Position numbers and translations under genes: made by a program
In this document: positions 22,384 through 33,244 of the stretch, piece by piece
Position numbering within the stretch: the first letter of the stretch is position 1
Layout of the letters: every line of letters starts with the position of its first letter
Notes under the pieces: model-generated
Told to the model about the DNA's origin: nothing
Databases searched by the model: none
Seen by the model: the letters and a program-made list of their open reading frames with translations, nothing else
Assembly (NCBI GenBank): GCA_016802295.1
Contig: JAESIW010000166.1
Location: 102,156-166,155, forward strand
Reading direction: 5' to 3'
From: Brachionus rotundiformis
Lineage: Eukaryota > Rotifera > Eurotatoria > Ploima > Brachionidae
DNA: 64,000 nt

Positions 22384-25300
22384 CTAAATTTTGGGCAATT
22401 TGGGCGCAGCGACGAGCGGATTGCTTTGCTCGATGAGCTTGCGACCCTCGGTCTTGTAGTCATAAGTACACGAATGCGCCTCGGCATTTCTATGCTGGGT
22501 ACAATAATTGTTACCACATCTTAAAAACAAAATTTGAAAAAAAAAACCAATTTCTCCTTGACCTTGACTAATATTTACCTGCACATGTACGACGAGGCCA
22601 AGCCTGTCTTTTTCTTACAATAATAGCAATATCTGCTCAAGTCGGTGACCTTTTTTTTGACTTCATTGAGACCTATGCTGTTGAGATTGTTTGAACTGCC
22701 GGCTATTAAAATGCCCGAGTCGGTCGCGCTCGCCGACGACTGTGCACTCGTATTGAGCACGGGCGGAAGCTTGACGACTGACTTGGACGACTGGGCCAGA
22801 TCGTTGGCTGACATAGAGAGCTGTTTTTGCTTGGCGGCCGAGTACACTCGGTCCGAGCTTTTGTCGAGAACGGGCGCCAGTATGGCGCTCGGCTGATACG
22901 GCTTGAGAATCGACGCCGAACTGGTCAAGCTAGTCTTGAGCATTTCGAGCCGATTGGCGCTCTTGAGTATCGGATTTAGCTGGCTATTTTTCTTCTCTGG
23001 CAAGCAAGTGATCGTTTCCTCGACGCTTGACTTGGCGTACAACGAGTCCAGTTTGGCAGGAGGCGGCTTCTTGCTCGCCACCACCGGCTTAGACTCGTCG
23101 TTTACACTAAAGCTGACTTTTTTGTTCGAGCTAGAGACCACTCGGTCATTTGGATTGTCGGGTTGTTTGTTAAGCGATTTATTGCGGTCCAAGTTGACTG
23201 TTTTGACAAGAATGGTAGCTGGCGAAAACGAGGCTATTTCGTAGCGTTTTGAGCGACGCTTTCTGGACGACTTGTCGCCGTCGATTCGCTTGCCACGCGT
23301 CAATTTGCCCTCTTGGTCCTGGTCAGGCTCTTGTTGGTTGTCCGGCTTGGCTACTTTCGAGTCCATTCGGCGTCTACTCTTTAGATACTCGACTTTGGAG
23401 CTCAGGAGGCCGTTTTTGTTCACACGGCCCGAGTAAGGGGTGTGCAAGTGATCGGCGCCGTCTGTCGGCGTGGTGAGAGTGGGCAGAGCGGTGGTGGCCA
23501 ACGAGGACGGTATCGGCTGCTGTTCGTCGTTTAGCAAGCATTCCGATTTGTTAAGGATGAGCTCGTTGTCGTCCTCGTCGTCGTTGTCGTCAAATTCGTC
23601 GTCTGGCGCCAACTCGGACTCCAAGTTGTTGTTGTTCTCGCTCGACTGGCTCAAGTTGGGGTAATAGTGGTTCTCGTCGTCCTCTTCGTCGTCGTCGTCA
23701 TAATCCTCGTCGTCGTCATCGTCGTACTCTTCGTCGTCGTCGTCGTCGTCGTCGATGTACTCGTCGGCGTACTCGTCGTCGCTTATTTCGTCGTCGTCGA
23801 CCACATTGGCCTCGAGGTCGTCCTCGTTGTCTTTGCCGGCCGGATTGGCGCTTTTTTTGCTGCGTGTTTTTTTCGATTCGGCCTTGACCTCGTCGCGCCC
23901 TTTCTCCGACTTGAGCTTCAGTCGCTGCTTGATGAGCGTCATTTTCTCCTTGGTCTTTAGGTTCTCGCTGCTTGAGGATTTTTTCTGCTTGCCGTAGAGC
24001 TTGAGCTGCTTGGAGCGGGTCGAGGCCGACTTTTGCGAGTTGAGCTCGCCCGTCGAGCCGAACGTGGCGCCGGACAAAATGTCCTCTAAATTGTTCGCCA
24101 AGCTCATTGTGTCATGGTCGCCTTCGTCGTACGGTACGTACATCGACGCCGCACTTAAAATAAAATTACACTATTGTGCATCAATTTAGAGCTATTTGTT
24201 TTTCTCATTAAAGTATGGACTAAATTAAAGGACAAAATAGTTATCAATTTTTAACAGACAGAGTTGTTGAATCATGGAATAAACTATCAAAAAAAGCAAT
24301 ATCAGTGAGGACAGTTAGCAGTTTCAGGGCTCAAATTGATAAAGAAATAGTCAGACTGAATTTATAAACTCTGCAATAGCCTTAATGGCTAAATTTTACG
24401 CGCTGGTTTAAATCATTATACCGCGGGAACTACTACTCCTCTTACTACATAAAAGATAAGACTAAATAAGTGGGATTATCAGAAAAATGTGTGAGAACTA
24501 CACGAACAAATTATGATGCTCATGGGACCACAATGGTAGACCAAGAAGCTCACTTTTAGGGACCAGTTTATTTATATTTTAGTTTTTGAATTTGTATTAA
24601 AATATTTATGATAATTAATAAACAAGAAAACAAAAACATTCCGATTAGCCTTTTATCTTATAGATAGTTGATTGTTTTAAAAAATGCGCCTGCGTCTAAA
24701 CTTTTGTGCTATACTGTACAGTCACACCCAGAGTACAAAAGAGTAATCAAATTTGAATACTAATCAATGTTAAGCTCTAAATCGATTCAATTTTATTCTT
24801 TAAATTTAAAAATTTAATTAGAAGTTATTTATTTAAGTGTTTGATAGCAAAGCTTAGGATGCTTGGTTAAGTAGATGAGCCTGGAACAAAAAAACAGGAA
24901 ACTTGAGGATGAGTTGATTTAGATAAAGCAGCAAAAAAAACCAGGTCGTCTACTTAAGGTAAGAGCCAATGTTGAATTTGATTATTTTTTATACTTGAAT
25001 AAAATTATCAGAATAAAATTTTGTTTATGCTGATAGTGACTATCGAGTAGTTGATGACTATGTAACTTCTGAATCAGAATCTGAAGACGAGGTTCAAGAA
25101 TCCAATAAAAAGAAAAGAACCAGGAAGAACTGGATCTATGAGAGAACATTCCACGATCAAGAAGCATCCAAAGAAGAAGTCTAAGAAGGCGCTTGAGCAC
25201 CAATCAGAAGCAGATAAAGAAGAGAGAGTTGTCAGCTCAATCAAAGTTCTAAAGCGAAAGATAACAGAAGTAGAGGAAGAAACTCCACAAGAAACAGTTA

Positions 25301-27567
25301 TACCAACAAAAAAGAACAAAAAAACAATTGATAAGGAAGCTGAAAAAGTAGTGCAAGCATCAACCAGCAGTGATATAAGTAAGAAAGTAGAAGCTCCACT
25401 AAAGAGAGGTAGAGGTAGACCAAGAAAAAACTTATAAGATATTACTTTATTTGAAATTATTTGAAATTTTTTATAATTCTTTTTTTTTTTAAATCAATTT
25501 AATAAATAAAAATAAGAGATACTTTAAGTAAAATTAGTTGCTGTTTTATTTAATTTAGGAGACAGACTAATAAATATAAGTTAAGGGTATTTAGTAAAAT
25601 AAGAGATAGAAAAATATTAGTGATCGATTAAGTAATTTTAAAGATCGATTAAATACCTCCCATTTTTTAATTCCTCAAAAGCTTTTTATCATTTAATTTT
25701 AGTAAAATTTGAGTTCTCTACAATTTGATATATTCACTCAATGCAAAAGAATTTAATTATCATTTAAAAATTTATAATCAAAAAACTTCCTATAAAAATT
25801 GATTAATTCAAGTCGGTTCAAAAGCTTAGAGATGCGCATAATCCAAAGGTTTAAAAAAAATATAACTACCTTTTTGCACACTTTTATGATTAATTCTTAA
25901 ATATCCTCTTAATTATTTTTATCTAAAAGATAATTTAGGAAAGGAGAATTTCCAGGGCAGCTAGGAGCAGATAGCAATTTTAATTTTACAAAATTTAGAT
26001 TAATATTAAAAAAAGAGAAAAATAAAAAAAATGGATAAAAAATTGCATAATAATGAATTCGGTAAATGAGTAGATAATGCGAAAAGCTTTTAGCTAAATA
26101 AATCTAAATGGACTTGCAAGAGAGATAACTATATTTTAATCATGGGATACTAAATGCCAGCAAGGACAGTCAAAAGTTTCAAGGCTCAAATCGAATAATC
26201 CAACTGAATGCACAGCGACTATGGCGGCCATTTTGCCATGGCTAGGCACATCTTTGCATTGTCATTTATTACAGTTATATGTAAATTATTTCCTAATTAA
26301 ATAAAAATTAAAATATTGAACTTATTTTTTTGTTAATTGAAGAGAATTTGTCTTACTGATATCTTAAATATGATAAAATGAATTTAGATCACTTCTTAAT
26401 TTAATAAAAAATAATATATTAAGAACATCAACTAACAGATATGACACTTTGCTTAATTCATTAACCATCTAACTCTAAATTTAAATATTCTTATTTAAAA
26501 AGTATTTTAAGTAAAAAAAAATTTTATAATAAGTTTTTTTGATTGTTTTTATCTATTTATCACTGATCTACATTTAAAAATAAAAACTCAAAATTTTAGT
26601 CTAAAATATCACATAATGTTTTCGTAGACAAATTAAATTTTAATACTTTTTCTTTTTTCATTAAAACAATAAAACAAAATATAAAAAAATTATTTTTTCA
26701 TTTTTTTTTTTTGTGTTTAAAAAATAAATAAACTCTATTGTCTCCACTTATGTACCAACATTTTTAAATAAACAATTTTATATTATTCATTTAATTTAAT
26801 TATTAAAAACAAAACTATTTAATCAAAGCTTAATAGTTAACTTAATAATAATAAAACAAACCACCCAAATAAAATGCTCTATTCTCTTTTTTTAAAGAAA
26901 TATCTTTTAATAAAAATAATCAGCCGCAGGTTATCTCTCTTTTACTATTAATAAACAAATTAATTAAAAATATTATTTATTTATAGCTTGAGGCCTGGTA
27001 TTTGCTAGCTATCTAATATTTGGTAATTGGGCAAGATTGGAGTAGATACTGACCTCATGGCTCCGGAGACTGGCGAATTGGCCTCGCCACGGTCGATCAC
27101 CCTGAGCAAATTGAGGTGATCGCCGTCGCGAAAAAGCAACAATGTGACATGTTTGTTGGAGTGTGAGTCACTGTTCCAGAGTGCTGAATCATCATGTATC
27201 TCCATCAAATCGGACACGTCGCGCAACAACGCGTCTTCAGTGGTCACTAAATCAAACAAGTTAAATGCAATGGTGGCAAAAAAAAAACCAAAGTACATCG
27301 GCGCGTGTTTATGGGCCCTCCGCGTATAGCAAGCACCATTCGTATAGTGGCCCCATTGGGAATGTTGTAGTCTTTGAGGCTGTGCTTGTCGTCCAGCTCA
27401 TTGGTCTGCCATATCAAATGCTGGTGCGATATGGGTATGCCTTCGTGGCGCTGTATCTTGGCCTTGACCGACTGCACGGACTCCAAGGGCGATACTTTGA
27501 GCGAAAATGTCGTACCGGCTAGTGTTTCTATGTTTATGTCAATCATGTACCGGCTCAGATTGTACAT
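22384..27567 (-). CDS. ZFAND4: ZFAND4 (ANUBL1): ubiquitin-like plus AN1 zinc finger protein
   Basis: Four exons, 27567-27297, 27246-27054, 24153-22579 and 22519-22384, join in frame to 724 residues. The N-terminus is a ubiquitin-like domain (SLKVSPLESVQSVKAKIQ, then IPISHQHLIW) ending in AIRGGPINTRR, a signature of ZFAND4. The C-terminus is an AN1 zinc finger (CYYCKKKTGLASSYMC and CGNNYCTQHRNAEAHSC) followed by the family tail NPLVAAPKLPKI. The large third exon encodes a disordered linker with an Asp/Glu run of about 55 residues (DNA 23655-23830), Lys-rich before it and Ser-rich after it. That exon is much richer in G+C than its surroundings. Intron 2 is 2.9 kb, far longer than the local norm, and holds decayed transposon sequence. 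Family members are linked to ubiquitin and proteasome handling; the exact role is unclear. Confidence 0.93.
24239..24367 (+). mobile_element. LINE reverse-transcriptase 3' relic in ZFAND4 intron 2
   Basis: This stretch reads in one frame to a stop as DRVVESWNKLSKKAISVRTV followed by SSFRAQIDKEI. That is the stereotyped C-terminus of non-LTR (CR1/L2/Jockey-like) retrotransposon ORF2 proteins, where an R-V-x-x-x-W-N-x-L-P stretch precedes a V-x-S-F-K-x-x-hD segment. Only the tail remains, consistent with a 5'-truncated insertion. It is antisense to ZFAND4. Confidence 0.65.
24875..25437 (+). pseudogene. Broken AT-hook / FLYWCH-like ORF, probably transposon-derived
   Basis: An ATG at 24875 opens a Lys-rich frame that hits TAG at 24920, then a donor-like AAG|GTAAGA site near 24960. 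A second segment (about 25016-25184) is acidic and then reads KKRTRKNWIYERTFHDQEAS, which resembles the W-x-x-x-x-x-F-x-x-x-x-E-A core of FLYWCH/MULE-associated domains. It overlaps a different frame (25138-25437) that encodes a Lys/Glu-rich tail with an AT-hook (KRGRGRPRKN) and ends in TAA. The stop and the frame shift point to a decayed gene or transposon accessory ORF inside ZFAND4 intron 2, antisense to the host gene. I do not recognise the parent element. Confidence 0.45.
26136..26215 (+). mobile_element. Second LINE C-terminal relic in ZFAND4 intron 2
   Basis: A frame-broken fragment reads SWDTK and, in another frame, ARTVKSFKAQIE followed by a stop. It parallels the better-preserved relic at 24239-24367 (VRTVSSFRAQID). 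It is a decayed copy of the same or a related non-LTR element. Confidence 0.5.
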
Positions 27568-27805
27568 TTCTCTAACAAAGATTAAAAAATTAAATTTTTA
27601 CTAAATTTGCCAATTAATTGGAATGGAATGCAAAAGCTTAAGCAATAAAATAACTTTTTTTTTTTTAATTATTATAATTAGATTCAACTATTTTTTATAT
27701 TTAAGAGTTAGAAAAATTTCGTCGGAACAACAAGAATAATTTGCTCATTTGCGTTGGAAAATTATGCTTAATTATATTAAGATTAAATTCAGATTGCTTA
27801 AAAAA

Positions 27806-27886
27806 TGGAACTTTTCCAGGTCCTTAGTGCTCTTGTTGCTAGCTGGTATGCGGCGCATAATTCAATGCCGGGTCTAGGCTCGACTA
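27806..27886. repeat. Dispersed repeat, copy 1
   Basis: The core TAGCTGGTATGCGGCGCATA and the flanking AATTCAATGCCGGGTCT segment recur with a few substitutions at 30818-30880. This copy carries about 17 extra bases (around CTTAGTGCTCTTGTTG) near its 5' side. It lies about 240 bp upstream of the ZFAND4 start codon. It is more G+C-rich than its surroundings. It has no tRNA-type promoter boxes that I can see. Confidence 0.7.
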
Positions 27887-28027
27887 AGCGCTCGACTCCT
27901 TGGTCACAGAACTATTTTCACTAAGAAACTCATCAAGTTTGACTTTCTCGGTTTCCAAGAGCAAAAACTAAAGTATTAGGTTTCCTAGCCTTGGATTTCC
28001 TAGGCGACCATGTTTCCAATCTTTTCC

Positions 28028-28050
28028 CACACACACACACACACACACTC
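28028..28050. repeat. (CA)n microsatellite
   Basis: About ten CA units followed by CTCTCT. It is the longest dinucleotide run on this side of the window. Confidence 0.9.
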
Positions 28051-28261
28051 TCTAGTTCAACTTAACCACCAACCAACCACTGAGACTTATCACCTGTAAC
28101 CCAGCAAAAATATAAAAAATAAATAATTATAATATATATTTTTTTACTTTAATTAAATAAAAAATAAATTAACTTTTTTTTTTTATTAAATTCATTTATT
28201 AAACAAAACAAAAAAAAAATTTAAATTAAAATTAAAATCAAAATTTTTTTATATTCGCAAT

Positions 28262-30608
28262 TTAGAATTTATTTATAAGTCTAAAAATTCTAATTATACC
28301 AAATTGATTGCCTAGAGCCAGCACAGACATGTGATTTGAATTTTTTAGATTAAATGTCACTGAGTTGTCTAGATGATACGCGCTTGTGATAAACGTGTTT
28401 GTTTGCTTAAGGCTGATAAGATTGCAGTTCGATAGATGATCGAGCACAAACAGGATAGAGTGGTTCATGTCCAGAGACAAACTGGGCTCATTATTGGAAA
28501 AAATGTCTATTTTTGAGCAAAAATCGAGCTCAAATTGATCTTGGATGTACCAAATGTAAATTTGGTCACATGTGACCGTGACTAAATGGTTTTTTTCCTG
28601 GTTTATCATGATGTGTATTATTGGTTCATTGTGGCACTTTTGTGCCAATGTAACTTCCTCTTTGCTTAAATCAAACAATCTGATCATTCCATCCGAGCAT
28701 GCCAGTGTCAATTGGTCACCTTGGACCTCTTCACAGCTCGTTACTTGGAACAATTCGAACATAATTGACTTTAATTGAGTTAATTTTTTAGAGTATTCGA
28801 ACAAAATAATTTGACTGCTTTTGTCCGTACCTCTCAATTGGACCACCATTAGCTTGCTTGTCGATGTGGAATAGATCAATTTTACTTGTGGATACTGTTT
28901 GTTAAGCACAAGTTCTTGGACTATTTTTTTCAGGTTTAAATCGTAGACTTTGAGAGTGTTTTGCTTGGTTCCAATATACAACAGACTGGACAACTGTTTG
29001 TCCCATTCAAGTGTCTCCACATGGGTTTTGGATATGGTAGATACCAGGCTGCAAAGTGGGTTCTCGATTGACCAAACTTGAAAAAAGTCAACTTTAAATA
29101 TTTATTACTCTTATTCTACCACGTATTTGGTAAATGCTTTTAGCCATTATTTCTAAAGGTATATGAACAAATTATTTTTTTTCTTATTATAGCTCTATTT
29201 TATTTTTAATTTACAATTTAATTGATAAAATCATTTAAAATATAAGACTAGCTTATTTAATTGTTTAGAAAAATTTCATAATTTTAATACAAATTTATTA
29301 AAGTTTGAATAAAATTTTGCTTATCTAATATCGATTGAGTTAACAGATTCCATTTAATAACTTTTGTAAAAAATTAATAAAATTTAATATTTTAATAACT
29401 TGACAAAACACACGTATATATATATATATTTTAGGAATTTTTTTCAAATATTAATAAAAATATCAATTGTTAGTTAATATAGAATTATTCCTAACAGATA
29501 ATAACTGTAACCTACTGGTTTATATACTTATTTACCAATTTGATTCGATTGCTATTGATATTTAAAAAAAATAACCTTTAATAATTCCATCCATGTCTGT
29601 CGATGCCAAAAATTTTAAATCAAAAGATATCCTGATCAAAACAATTGGAGACTTGTGGTCATTTAAATCCTCTTGGTTAAGCATGTCATAAGGTTCCGTG
29701 AATGGTTCATTTGATTCAGAATCTTGTCTATCTTCTTTAACCAAAAGCTTCTCATAGCCATTGTCCAAATTTAAATCCTCACCAGTCAGCTCATTGGCAA
29801 TAGTGATGAGATTTTTTGTCTCTTTTCGTTTATTTTTATTATTTTTTAGATTTTTAAAAAGTCCAATTAATCCACCAGCTTGTTTGGTGGTCATTTCTTG
29901 GCTCTTGAACTCGAATTCATCATTTAGTTCAGATTGCAAGAAGTCTTGTTCGAATGTGTTGTATTCAGTGGTAGCTGAGTCAGGACTAGGCAAACATTTG
30001 TACCAGAATGCATCTTCGTCATAATTCAACAAGTTGGGCACTTGCAAAGACTGGAAAGTGATGGTTAGAAAATTTTGCAACGAGACCATGAATGTGTCTA
30101 TCCAATTTTTGCCAAAATAGATGCTAAATTGTGGTGAATCTTCGGGATTTTTTATAAATGGCAAACAAAACCATTCTTTCCACTCATTTTGGCACTGAAT
30201 TTTTGGAACATAATTTTCCAGAAATTCTACCACTTTGTCCAGTTTGTTTGTCTGAACTGCATATACAAGATAGTATCTGAGCAAGAATAGCTCGTATTTA
30301 CGCGATATAGCATTGGCTGTGCCAAATTTCAATGATATTCGAGTGAAATATTTCTGATCCAAAAAGTTCCATAATTCAAGAAGACTGGTCAAATCATGTT
30401 GGTGAATGTAAGATAAAAGTAGCTCGATTATTTTGTCAGGTCTGAACGACTTTTCTTTGTCTGATTTGAGATCATGCTCAAAAGTTTTTAGTGACGAGCT
30501 AAAGCCTCTGAACAATAGGTACTCTTTGATTAGGTCATCCAGAAAGCTGACCGAACTTTGGCTGTTCAATACAGACAAGTTTACATTTTGCAAATTTGGA
30601 TGCTCCAT
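28262..30608 (-). CDS. WDR91: WDR91, endosomal Rab7-effector WD-repeat protein
   Basis: Two exons, 30608-29576 and 29076-28262, join in frame to 615 residues. The N-terminal LisH-like helix region (LIKEYLLFRGFSSSLKTF), the Q-T-N-K-x-D-K-V-x-E-F block, the WKEWFCLPFIKNPEDSPQF stretch and the W-x-D-T-F-M-V-S-L-Q-N-F-L segment follow human WDR91 closely. After an acidic linker a WD40 propeller starts at STDMDGIIKVWSIENP and continues through LACSDGMIRLFDLSKE. WDR91 acts with WDR81 on endosomes to restrain PI3-kinase complex activity and allow early-to-late endosome conversion. The protein is about 130 residues shorter than human, mainly in the linker and last blades. The intron is about 500 bp. 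The first exon ends with the conserved GIIK just before the VWS blade. Confidence 0.9.
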
Positions 30609-31106
30609 TATTCAAAAAATATTGTTTAATTTTATCACAAATTATATATATGAAGGGCTTAGAGGCAATGGCAAAACAAAAATAAATCACGTGATTTAAT
30701 AGATAATTTTTATTTTAGCCCCTAATAAATTTATTTTTATTAATTTTCTAAATTAAAGTTTGAAGGTAATAAATATTCTAAAATGAGGAAATGAATATGT
30801 AGAAGGATATAAATAATTGGAACTTTTCTAGGTTCTAGCTGGTATGCGGTGCATAATTCGATGCCTGGTCTTGGCTCGATTTATTTTCTTCACAATATTA
30901 ATTTATTTAAATTTAAAATAGACTAAGTTATTTATCTATTAGTAAAAACTTTATTAACACTTTTGAATTTTATTTAAAAATTGAAATTTGAGAATTAAAA
31001 TCATATCTAAAACTTTAGAAATACTTAAGAAATGATGAAATTCAAGAACGCTATCTTTTTATTTTAACAACATTTACTGAATGAATTTATTCGATAAAAT
31101 AGTCAA
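30609..31106. other. WDR91 upstream region
   Basis: About 500 bp of AT-rich sequence that carries copy 2 of the dispersed repeat (30818-30880). No ORF. Confidence 0.5.
30818..30880. repeat. Dispersed repeat, copy 2
   Basis: Matches the repeat at 27806-27886 (TAGCTGGTATGCGGTGCATA core and GGCTCGA end) with scattered substitutions and without the internal 17 bases. It lies about 210 bp upstream of the WDR91 start codon, in the same orientation relative to the gene as copy 1 is to ZFAND4. Confidence 0.7.
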
Positions 31107-31800
31107 CATTAGTACATTTTTTCGAATTTACTTCTTAAATACTTAGCATTGTCATAGCTGACTGCAGATACATTGTTTGGAATTTCTTCAATAATGGAGA
31201 TTATTGATTGAATCAAGCAAACATTCATACAAGATATATTTTGAAAGAGACCCTAAACTGATTTAGATAATATTTTTATTCAAAGCATAAGGTTTGATTT
31301 GATAAAAATGGTTTCGTTTTAAATAAATCAGAGTATCACATTAGCCAAGGATCACAAGTATTTTTCAATGATCACGCATAAAAATTTCAAAACATAATTG
31401 ATATTTATTTATTTAATTAAAGTTTAAGTCCCATGGACAATTTGAAATAAAAATTGATAGAAAATTAAATATCCATTTTACAATTAAGTAAAAAATTAAG
31501 TTTGTTATATACAAAAAAATGATTAAGATTATTCAACATACAATATTCTATTAAATAAAAATAGTATTTTATCGAGTCGGTTAGTTCATAGTTATTGCAT
31601 TCAAGGCACCATTCAGTCAAAATAACACTGAATTCTAAATCATATTCAGTGCAATTAATATGAATCAGATCTTCTACTTTTGATAAATGTTTAATAAAAG
31701 AAGTATTCTCTCTATCAAATATCTTGTAATCTTTCCTTAAGAATTCAAATACGTTTTTACATAATTGGTTATTGAAAATTTGTTTGGCAAAGAATATCTA
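31107..31800 (-). pseudogene. Coding-like remnants, unrecognised (possibly BTB/BACK-like)
   Basis: Two minus-strand segments look like protein. The first (about 31800-31490) reads FAKQIFNNQLCKNVFEFLRK, later LIHINCTEYDLEFSVILTEW, and ends in a stop. The second (about 31252-31107) follows an acceptor-like TTTAG and reads IQSIISIIEEIPNNVSAVSY, ending FEKMY-stop. Neither has a start codon of its own. The L-x-H-I-N-x-x-x-Y-D-L-E-x-x-V-I-L-x-E-W pattern is reminiscent of BACK domains after BTB, but this is weak. They may be two exons of a decayed gene or unrelated pieces. Confidence 0.3.
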
Positions 31801-31852
31801 TGCTTATAATAAATTTGTCTAATTGACTCCAACTTTAATTTAATATAAATTT

Positions 31853-31886
31853 ACTGAGTCCAATAAATCGTCTTATTGGACTCAGT
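31853..31886. repeat. Perfect 14 bp stem-loop
   Basis: ACTGAGTCCAATAA (31853-31866) and its exact reverse complement TTATTGGACTCAGT (31873-31886) are separated by six bases (ATCGTC). It lies in AT-rich sequence between the coding-like remnants and the LINE relic. The stem has a mixed base composition, so it is unlikely to be a chance AT palindrome. Confidence 0.85.
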
Positions 31887-32117
31887 GATATTTTAAAAGA
31901 AATAATATATTTGAAGCTTGATTCTAAGAATGATCCAAATATTAGCTCTTCTTTATCAAAATTATAATAAATTCAGTAAAGTTAAGGTCAGATCAGTGTA
32001 AAACGTTCAATTTCAAGGTTAATCAACAGGCTAGTCCCCATGTCATAAAGACCGATTAACACTTTATTTATTTAAATAAAATAAGTTTTACAAATTAAAA
32101 ATTAATTGTCTATATAA

Positions 32118-32564
32118 TTATTTAAAAAAATAAAACATTGAAATATTTAAATTAAATTTTTTGAATTTTTGTACAAAATCTGAGAAAATTAGATTAATAT
32201 TATTAAAAATTGAATGCTTAAATGTTGTAAATTTCAACATCGATCTCTTCATCACAAAGTAATTTATAAGTCTTGAGTAGAAAAATCCAAAAGTTTTTTC
32301 ACCATTTAATGATTTTGATGTTGGTTCTATCAGATCCTCACTGTTCCTTAAATTATATTTCAAATTTCTTGAGTAATTTTTCTTTAAATTCTGCCTTAGA
32401 TTATCAGGAGAGTTATGAAAGTATAGTGTTTTATAAGCAAAAGATAGCATTCTATCTAGAATTCTATATTGGAATGCATATAGGCCATACTTTTCTAAGA
32501 AGTTATTAATATCGTTAAAGTTATTAACTTCAAATTTGAACTTAAACAATTTAAAAATTGTCAA
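32118..32564 (-). mobile_element. Non-LTR retrotransposon ORF2 C-terminal fragment
   Basis: An open frame of about 148 codons reads YGLYAFQYRILDRMLSFAYK, later YNLRNSEDLIEP, GEKTFGFFYSRLIN and NNINLIFSDFVQKF. This order (region of helices, an LRN motif, G-E-x-T-F-x-x-F and the terminal N-N-I-N-x-x-F) is typical of the C-terminal part of LINE reverse transcriptases in invertebrates. No catalytic YADD region is present upstream, so it is a 5'-truncated relic, though its frame is still open. The initial Met is not meaningful. Confidence 0.6.
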
Positions 32565-33244
32565 ATAATAACTTTTAGCCAGTTAAATTATTGCTTCTTT
32601 TGAGAAATAGCACAAGAGAGTCGAGCAATAATCAAAATAAGGCAATATAAACGTCTTAAAAAACTGTATTTTTACAGATGTTGACAGATAGAAAAGAATA
32701 CTAAGTAGAATACTATATTGTAGAATACTAGGTAAACTTCAAGTTTTTGCTACTAGACAACGTGAAATTTCATACACAATTTGTAAAAAGGGTGCAATTT
32801 GGCACCTAGATTGATTGGCTCTTACTTCATTCTTCTGTATAGCTCGTCATTTCACAATGCTTCAGGCCAATGTAGACTTATTAGCACTTTTTGTTTTTGT
32901 TTGTGATTAAAAATGAGATGAAAATCTAAATGGTTTATTAATATATATTGTTAGTTGTAATAATTTTATTTATTTTTTTTTTTTTGGTTTGTTTAAATTT
33001 AAAATTTTGAAAAAAATAAAATAATTAACAAATAATTAAAAAATGAGTTAAAAATTGTTTAGTATTTGTTTTTTTTTTTTTCATATTTTTAAAGGCTTAA
33101 ACATATTCAAACAAAATGTATAATGTATGTACATGTGCACTGGCTGGATGGGTCACTCGGAATACTCGGAAATACTGTCAATGTGCAGAACAAACTTAAC
33201 AAAATATCACCCATTCACTCACTCACTCACTCTCTCTCGCTCAG
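32565..33244. other. Intergenic with simple repeats
   Basis: About 680 bp with A/T runs and a CACT/CTCT-rich run (about 33212-33241) that probably lies in the 3' untranslated region of the SAND-domain gene. No gene is seen. Confidence 0.5.

Larger units (their letters stand above)
27568..28261. other. ZFAND4 upstream region with dispersed repeat and (CA)n
   Basis: About 700 bp between ZFAND4 and WDR91. It contains one copy of a dispersed repeat (27806-27886) and a CA microsatellite at about 28028-28050. The rest is AT-rich with no ORF. Confidence 0.6.

Noticed and set aside
23667..23960. Plus-strand ORF of mostly Val/Leu/Ile opposite ZFAND4 exon 3
   Set aside because: It is the antisense reading of the Asp/Glu codon run (GTC/GTT for GAC/AAC), not a membrane protein.
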